DNA of 64,000 nt from Symmetrospora coprosmae (Eukaryota; Basidiomycota; Cystobasidiomycetes; Symmetrosporaceae), in NCBI GenBank assembly GCA_008802785.1, contig VUYT01000025.1, positions 124,001 through 188,000 on the forward strand, given 5' to 3'. Each line of letters begins with the position of its first letter. Position 1 is the stretch's first letter. A program made the position numbers and the translations under genes. Shown here one piece after another: positions 56,995 through 64,000 of this stretch. The notes beneath the pieces were generated by a model. It did no database searches. It saw only the letters and a list, made by a program, of their open reading frames with translations, and was not told the origin of the DNA.

Positions 56995-59900
56995 TCAGGC
57001 CTGCACAGACACGCTCCTGCTTGATCTTCTCGACCGAATCGATGCAGTCGGCGTTCTCTCCCTTTCCCTTTCTCGCTCCCTGTCGGCGTCATCCTCGCCA
57101 GCCACGTTGAGCTTGTCCAGACCCTCGCACACCTCCCAGAGCTTGGGCTTGGCCTGCACAGAAATGTCGCCGTAGGCCTTGGGCTGGTCGAGCTTGATGC
57201 AGTCGCGCGTCCCAAGAATGAGCATCTCAAAGAACATGGATGCCGCCGCCTTGCTCGAGGCCTGGGAATCAGCGCAGGGCAGCCAGCAGATATCCTCGTG
57301 TTAGCTGTGATTGAACGTTCACCGGGCGCCCGACCTTTGACCCAAGGCGCCGCAACGCAAACCCGCCTTGTCCGCCAGCCGCTCAAAGCTGAGCACCTTC
57401 TCCTGACCCCGCTCAGCGTCACCCTCTTCCGGCTCCGGCTGTAGCTCACTCTCCAAGATCCGGAGCGCTTTTACTGTGTTCCTGTTCCACCCGCCCGTGC
57501 TCCCTCGCTCAGCCGCAGCCGCAGCAGCCGACGTGCTAGCCGCGACGCTCGCTTGCGTCTCATCCTCGAGCTGCTGCATTCCGCTCCGGCTGCGCGCGAC
57601 CGAGCTCCCCACGCTCATCTCGGACATGCGCGTGCCCGGCGCCGAGAGCGAGCCCTGGGCCCGATGCCGCCGCGGCGTAGACGTGACGGCGGCGGCACCG
57701 GGCGCAGGCCTGCTGTCGAACACGGCGAGGATCGAGTCGCGCGTCCGGTCAATCGCGCCAAAGTCCACCGCGTCGCCCACCGCAGACGGCGCGACCGAGC
57801 CCCTCCGCGAGCTGGGCGCGATTGAGCCCATGTGCGACGGTGTCTTCTCCCTGTCGAGCACGGCCACAGCGCGCGATGCCTCGGCAATGTCAATGCCCAC
57901 ACTCTGGTCGGGCAGGTCAAGCGCGAAGTCGCTCGCAAACGTGTCGTCAGGCCCTTGCACTCCATTGATGTCGGGCATGTCGTTCGGCTCGAATGCGGGG
58001 ATGGAGCTCTGCCGGTCTCGGCCGAGCTCAACATCGAGATCAATGTCGATGTCGTCCCCATTGGCATGACCCGCCGCATCGCCTGCTTCTCGATGTGGAT
58101 CCTGACCCCGCACGTCTGCACCTGCCGGCGACTCCGTCCGGACCCGCTTGCGTGCGTCTCCGAGTACAGCAATGGCGTCTGTGCTCGCACTCTGTGCAGC
58201 GCGCTTGGCACCGAGAACCGAAGTTGCATCCCTTTTCCCGCCCAGGTTGACGGTAAAGAGTGTCTGCAGCTCCTTTGGCAGTCCCGGCGGGCCCGCATAG
58301 AACGATGAACGGCCGTTCTCCTTATTGGCGCTGCTGTTGCTGCTGTGCTCAGCAAACGCAGCCATGTCCGGGAAGAAGTAGCTCCCCGGGTTCTGGTGCA
58401 CTTGGCGGAAGCGCATCTCGAGGAGCGATGACGGGAGGTACTGCGGCTCGGCAATGAGGCCCGCTGCGAGGCGCTCGGCCTTATTCGCGGGCCCGGCGCC
58501 CACAGACGCTCCGCCCTGGCTCTGCGACTGGCTCTCTCCTCCGCCGGCCACGCGCCCTCGCGCAGCAAGCTCCGTCTCTGCGTCCACAATCTGCCGATGC
58601 ACCTTGGTCGGCTTGCTCTTCGCCTTCGTTCGCTCGATCCGCTTGCGCGCCGCAGAGGACTGCGCAGCCGCTTCCGCGACACGGTTGGCCGTGCGAGGCG
58701 TCATGTCAACATCTGGCGCATCCGCACCGTCGGCTGGCGGCGTAACCTCGCGCAGAGCTGCAGTGGCAAAGTCTTCTGGCGCCGCCTGGCCCTCGTCTGG
58801 TCGCTCTTCCTGCTCAGTCTGCTCACGGCCTGCACTTGCCTCCGCGTTGGCCGCTGACGGGGCAGGTGAGCCGGCTCGTGGAGCTGCAGCAATTTGGTCA
58901 AATCAGCGCGTACAGATTCATATCGCCGATTCTCCTTTACTCACTCCGTTGCCCGTCATTCAGGCCGAGGTCAAGTTCTCCGCCATCGCCTTGGAAATCA
59001 GCGCCCATGCCATGGTCGAAGGTCTCATCGGCCGGAACAAAGGCCTCTCCGGGCCCGTCGAACACGTCGCTGTCGAGCGTACGATCTACTCCCTCCAGGA
59101 CAGACTTATCGAGCCCTTCGAGCGCCTCTGGCAGCAGTTCCGACGCAATCGAGTCTCGGTGCGGGCGTGGCGCTGGGGCATCTCTTCCATACTCGAGGGA
59201 CGGGACCTCTGACGGTGCCTCAGACGACGAGCGTGCGCGGGCCATCTCGGCGATCTTTGCGACGCGCGAGACAGCCCCGCCGCTCCCGGCATTGGCAGCG
59301 CGCTGCGCCGCAGTCGCAGCAGGCGACTCTTGGCGGTCGAGCGCGTGCATGCGCATGTCGTCGCCACCAGCGTCCATGAGGCCCAGGTCGAGCTCGAGGT
59401 CCAGCTCCAGATCGAGATCGAGGTCGAGGTCGAGCCCGAGGTTCAGGTCGCCTCCGCCCGCGCCACCGTCGACGCTCAGCGCGCGGTACTCCTGCGATCC
59501 AATCCCGGCGTCGCTCCCGCCGAAGGTGAGATCCGGCTCGTCGTCGCCGTACATCGAGTGGTCCTCGCGCAGCGTGATGTCGGCTTGCTTGGACACGTTG
59601 CTCGCTTTCGCCTTACGAGCGGCGCTGGCTGGCGTGCCCTGCGGGTTAACGGCAAAGTCGTCCCTGTGACACAGGGGGACAAACAGCATCAGCCTCGGTG
59701 ACCTCCATCTGTTCGTAGCTCAAGGCGCTCGCACGCACCACAGGCCAAATCCGCCGCCAAACTCTGCATTGTAGAGCATGTCAAACGTGGCTGCATTCCT
59801 GTCGAGTCCGCCAATGTTGAGGTTGATGTTGGCTCTCGCGCCCTCCTGCTGATCCTCTGGCATGTCTACGTCTCCTCTCGCTGCGCGTCCTCCCTCTGCG

Positions 59901-60220
59901 CCGGCCAGCCCGCCAGCTCCAGCTCCATGCTGCCCGGCCGTGACTGTGGCGCTCCGAAAGGCAATCTTTATCTTTACGAGGGCGTCCGAGCAGTCGTCCA
60001 TGAGGTATTTGGCCTTGCGCGAGTAGATGCGGGCGACGCCGAGGAGGAGCTGTCCCGATATGCGCAGCGCCATGACGGGGACATCGTCCGGCCCGAGGAT
60101 GGCGGTGACGCTGTTTGGGATGTTGGTCTGGAGCAGGACGGCCTTGCTCAGCTTGCGCTCGAGGTGCGAGGCGAGCCAGACCCTGCCGAGCGGGCCACGC
60201 TTGCTGAGGGTCTGCGACAT
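56995..60220 (-). CDS. RAD21: cohesin kleisin Rad21/Scc1
   Basis: Exons 60220-59739, 59663-58945, 58883-57367 and 57261-56995 give 994 aa. The N-terminal Rad21/Rec8 domain is clear (GPLGRVWLASHLERKLSK, LRISGQLLLGVARIYSRKAKYLMDDCSDALVKIKIAF). The C-terminal winged helix reads LSFERLADKASSKAAASMFFEMLILGTRDCIKL. The last intron (57262-57366) needs a GC donor (GCGGGT) to keep the frame at LADK|ASSK. Asp/Leu repeats lie at about 235-260, and SLEYGR at residues 316-321 fits the separase site pattern SxExGR. Family knowledge: Rad21 closes the Smc1-Smc3 ring and is cut by separase at anaphase. Mitotic rather than meiotic (Rec8) identity is an inference from the whole. Confidence 0.92.
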
Positions 60221-60765
60221 GGACGGATAGAGGGTGGATGGTAGAGGTCGCTTCGTTCAGCCCTGGGCAGTCGCAGTCACGCGTGCAGTGCGGCGATTCG
60301 CGCAGATGGACCGCGACAGGAATGGAAAAGCGCGGAGCACACTGACGGTATCAGAGTAGAAGGACATGGCTGCGACGACGAGGTCGTGGGGCGATTGCTT
60401 GCGGTGTCACAAGACGGGCGGGTCCGCTGCAAGACGGACGGAAGTGTCGACAGAGCTAGCCGTGCGCCGGGATGGCCTCGATGAACGAGTGTGACGGACA
60501 GATGGCTACGCTGCACACCCTCCGATATGCCAAGATGAAGGTTGGCTGCACTGCTGATGTTGCTGCGCTACCGCCCACCCGTATCCTTGCTGCCTGCGAA
60601 GTCGCCAGGAGGCGAAGAGGCGGGCCGCAGAGGGGAGAATAGGGGCAAGAGAGGGACGCGTCGGGAGGGACATCCAGGATAGAAGAACGGAAGAGCCACA
60701 ACAACAGGACTGAAGCGGATGCTCCACTACGCGTCACAACACTGCTGCTCAAACGGGTTAGGATG
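60221..60765. promoter_or_regulatory. upstream region of RAD21
   Basis: 545 bp between the RAD21 start and the stop of the next minus-strand gene. No supported coding sequence or distinct element was seen. Confidence 0.4.
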
Positions 60766-61918
60766 CTACCCAAACGCGACCTCAAATCTTTCTCTCCCGC
60801 TCCAACCATTACCGTCCTCCGCCGCCAGCCTCACAGCGTATCGCACGTCGATCTCTCCCTCTCCCTGTCTCTGTCCCTGCGCTGCAGTCCCGCCGCGCGG
60901 ACTGGCGCCTGTCCTGATCTCAAACCAGCTGACATGGCCGTCCTCCGTTCCCCCGTGCGCACTGACGACGCCGACCGTGTCGCAAAAATATTCGAGGACG
61001 CTCTCGAGAGGCATCCTGCGCGGCTCGATGGTCGATGATACCTGCGTCTTGCTTGCTGTCGGCGCTGCAGCGGATGTGGACGCGTCGCCCTGGCCCTTGC
61101 GAAAGAGCTGTCCCTGCCGCTGGGCGACCCCCTTGTTCAGGTCGGAGGGCAACAGAGGCGGCGCGAGGTGCTCCTCCGTCGGGTGGTCGAGGAAGACCAT
61201 CCTGGTCGGCGAGGGGAACGCCGCAGTGACTGCAGCAAGAAGGGAAGCGTAGCCTTCTACCCCTGCGCTGTGTGCCATATAAAGTGATGAGGTCCGAGTC
61301 CCCGCTGATGTCTATCAGTCAGCCTGCCCCGCATGCCCGCATGTGCCTGTTGTACTAGCACCGGAGTACGCACCCCTTGTTCCCGTCCTCTCCGAGGAGG
61401 CCGCTCAGACCAGAAACAATGACGAGATCCGGCGTGCGCTTCAGGTCCAGTGCTCTCTCTCCCGGCGAGGGAGGAGGAGGATGTTGAGCGCCGGGCGCCC
61501 CGCACTGCACCGCCGCGCACCAGAAGAGCCACGTTGCTGTCGTCTCGAGGCAGCGCACCTCCATGTGCTCCTGCAGCAGCGACGCGAGCGCAGGGTCGCC
61601 GCCGTGCTCAGCGAGGTATCCGTTGTTCTCCTCGAGTAGCCCTGCGAAGAGTGCCGAGCGGGACGTGCATAGGAGCAGCACGTCCGGCCGCGAGCCTAAC
61701 GAATCGGCATCCGCGTCTGCGTGAGCGACCGAGCTATCCTTCGAAGCGGGCGATGAGGAGATGGACCGCTTCTGCTTCTGGATGAAGTTGAGCGCGAGGT
61801 GGAAGACGGTCGAGGGCGGCAAGGGTCCGAGGATGGACATCCGCGCGCACGAGATGGGATGCGGAGGTGCGCCCGAGCTAGGCGAGAAGAGGTGGCTCAG
61901 ATCGATGGGAGGAGTCAT
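60766..61918 (-). CDS. unrecognised protein
   Basis: Exons 61918-61374 and 61267-60766, joined across a 106-nt GTGCGT..CAG intron, encode 348 aa. The reading changes from LGEDGNKG to AGVEGYASLLAAVTAAFPSP, and both sides look globular. Segments such as DVLLLCTSRSALFAGLLEENNGYL, TRMVFLDHPTEEHLAPP and MPLESVLEYFCDTVGVVSA alternate with Ala/Ser-rich loops. The layout (beta strand, helix, disordered acidic loop) could fit a RecA-like or Shu-type accessory fold, but no Walker motif is visible and I do not assign it. An alternative acceptor at the TCAG near 61308 would shift the frame. Confidence 0.55.
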
Positions 61919-62142
61919 GGCCGCCGCGCGAAGGAAAGCAGCACAGTCGGTCCTCGTTGCGTCTCTTCGTGTCCCATGGAGCGCGCACTTTGACAGCTCG
62001 AGTTGGACTGAGTTGGACTGTGCCGACTTGGCGTCCACGCACTGCAGCACACCCTAGCAGCATATACACTGTGAACGGTATTGAAGGACGACGCGGGAAC
62101 AGACGGACGCAGATGCAGGGTGGTATTACAAGTTCGCGCCGC
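61919..62142. other. intergenic, SPC97 3' end and next promoter
   Basis: 224 bp holding the 3' end of SPC97 and the promoter of the unrecognised gene. It has a duplicated GAGTTGGACT near 62001-62020. Confidence 0.5.
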
Positions 62143-64000
62143 TCATGCAATGGGCCCGTCGGTCTGTGGTACAGTGTTGGCAAGTCTGACGAGCAGCGCA
62201 AGGAGCGCATTTGTTTCGCTGAACGCATGGAACTGGACCTTGTCGGCCATCTGCCGTTGGTTCTTGTGGCTGGGCAGATGAACGTTGCGGTATCGGAGGC
62301 AGCGAGTCAGCGGGATCTGGACATGGAGCGAGGGCGTCTTCACTGGTCAACAGGCCACGCACAAGTGGATCTCGATCCTCGAGAGCGAGTCCTCTTCGCT
62401 CGCCATGCTGACCATCTGCCAGTCCTCGCCCCGCTCTCTGGCTTCTGCCGTGGCCCGCGCAATCTTCGCAGCTGCCGCCGTGTACCGTGTCTTCTGCCCC
62501 GCAAACACCGTAATAGCAGTCATGAGCCTGTTCTGCGTCTGGAGTCCCCGTCCGAGGCAGCAAAGTGAGATAACAACCCGCTGTGTCAGCTACCATCGCG
62601 CACGACAGCTTTCTCCGGAAGAACGCACCTTGAGTAGGTCGTCGTTCGTCAGCATGCACTCCTTGAGGCACGAGTCGAGGAAGTCGTGGTGGTATCTGAG
62701 GAGGCCGTCGACAGTAGCCACGTTCTCGAGCTTGGCCATGAGGGCCCTCCAATTGCCTTCAAGGACCTCTGCCACTGCGAACGCGTACATCTGCTGCACG
62801 AACGCGAGCATGCGCGCACGGAGGGCAAACACGCGGTTCTTCCATTTCTCAAGCACGGGGTGTCCGGATCGCGCCCGCCACGCCGGAGCGCGCGCGTGCT
62901 CGGCCCACGTCGCCGTGAGGAGCTGCTCGAGGTGCTTGAGCGAGAGCAGGTGCCGGAAAATGAGCTGGTACCGCAGGATGGCCTTCCGCGACACGACGAG
63001 CGACAGCGGGAACTGAACCGTGTAGTCGAGCGATAGCGCGTCAAACCCTGTCAGGGCACTCGCGCTCTTGTCGTCCTTCTTTCCACCGCTCGCCCGGTCG
63101 AGCTCCCTGATGGACGCGACTGACTCCGCCGGCAGCGAGAGCGCCTTGAGCGAGCCGACAGACTCCATCGGCATGGACAGCGCGTCCCCTTCGTCGCCTG
63201 CCCAATTGCCCAGCGCGCCTTTTGTCTTGACAATGTTCATGAGCCACTCCGAAAGCGTTGAAGTGCTCATGGCAACTTTGACATCCTCCTTGTACGGGTC
63301 TGCCCCGCTCGCCGAGCCAGGGTTGCGGATGGCCACGTCGAGCAATGACTGCAGCTTGGACAGGCTGACATGCCGCGCCTTCTTGGTGAGCTCCGCCTGC
63401 GCCAGATCAAGAAAGTGCGTGAACGAGTCGCCGTGGTCGAGGAAGAAGTGGTGCTTGAGCGAGCGCAATCGGGGAAAGAGCGACTGCTGCGTGACGAGCA
63501 GCTGCAGCAGCGCCGTGTTGGCAGAGAGATACGCCGAGTCGATCTTTGCCGCAAAGTCTGCCGAGTTGATCCTGACGAGCTCCTCCGGATGCGTGCCGCG
63601 CGATCCGGACAGCTGGCTCGCCTGCCTAGCCATGATGGCTCGCAGATCGTCTCCGGTCGCGCTTCCACACTCCCGAATCACATTGAGGTATTTACCGGCC
63701 AGCAGGATCTTGAGCTTCATCCTTTCCAGGAAGCTAGGCACGATAGCTCCCCCGCCTAGGCCGGCGCCCCTCTTTTCCGCACGCGTCCGCGGCGGTGCCT
63801 GATCCAGCCCATCGATGGCCATCGTGCCGAGCAGGCCACGTTGGTCCAGAGGACCTCGCTCGTCGCTTCTCGGCCCTACCGAAGAGGACGACGCCAGGCT
63901 GACGTCCTTAAGCGTATACTTGCGCTCCCAGTACTCGTCCGTGTAGTCCTGCTCCAGGGACGAGCGGTCGACGGATCGGCTCTCTCGGATCATGAACTCG
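62143..64000 (-). CDS. SPC97: gamma-tubulin complex component Spc97/GCP2, 5'-partial
   Basis: Exons (beyond 64000)-62629, 62538-62363 and 62269-62143 are in the window, at least 555 aa. The first visible residues MIRESRSVD ... DYTDEYWERKYTL are internal to the family, so the gene continues off the right end. Recognisable parts are FLERMKLKILLAGKYLNVIRECG, the C-terminal GRIP2-type core (LDYTVQFPLSLVVSRKAILRYQLIFRHLL, WRARMGHP-like WRARSGHPVLEKWKNRVFALR) and RYHHDFLDSCLKECMLTND. The last exons end FHKNQRQMADKVQFHAFSETNALLALLVRLANTV. Family knowledge: with GCP3/Spc98 and gamma-tubulin it forms the small complex nucleating microtubules at the spindle pole body. Confidence 0.92.

Overview
The window looks like nuclear DNA of a basidiomycete fungus, probably a smut-related one (Ustilaginomycotina); that placement is an inference from protein content and GC-rich, intron-bearing genes and was not tested. 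Introns are mostly 55-130 nt with GT..AG ends and CTRAY-like branch points. Gene models below were built by hand from reading-frame continuity across splice sites. Most complete models give CDS lengths divisible by three, but none is checked by transcripts.

Left block (1-20 kb), ordinary housekeeping genes: a low-complexity protein cut by the window edge, a tail-anchored protein, a PEP7/VAC1-type FYVE protein, BEM1 (-), a GPATCH11-like G-patch protein, an F-box/LRR-like protein, and a 16-exon GEA/GBF1-type ARF exchange factor (-).

Central block (about 20.3-38.1 kb), unlike its surroundings: mostly + strand genes. It holds two poorly resolved genes (20.5-23.4 kb), one small minus-strand gene, an intronless UPF1-like SF1 helicase, a protein with a PARP-type zinc finger and tandem BRCT domains, and a 1,697-residue protein fusing an XPG/FEN1-like nuclease to a Fanzor/TnpB-like RuvC nuclease with zinc ribbon. 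Four of the + strand genes are preceded by the same short hairpin element of fixed geometry with compensating stem changes. The right edge abuts a fragment (81 bp) copied from the neighbouring gene. I read this as a candidate undescribed DNA-processing or mobile gene cluster.

Right block (38.4-64 kb), housekeeping again: a single-pass membrane protein (-), RCL1 (-), dynactin p150Glued/NIP100 (+), an F-box/LRR-like protein (-), a two-repeat DUF3072 protein (-), a ROG1-like lipase (+), a truncated zinc-type dehydrogenase (-), PKR1 (+), an EamA-type transporter (-), cohesin RAD21/SCC1 (-), an unrecognised gene (-), and SPC97/GCP2 (-) running off the right end. No rRNA, tRNA, CRISPR array, LTR element or virus-like element was recognised.
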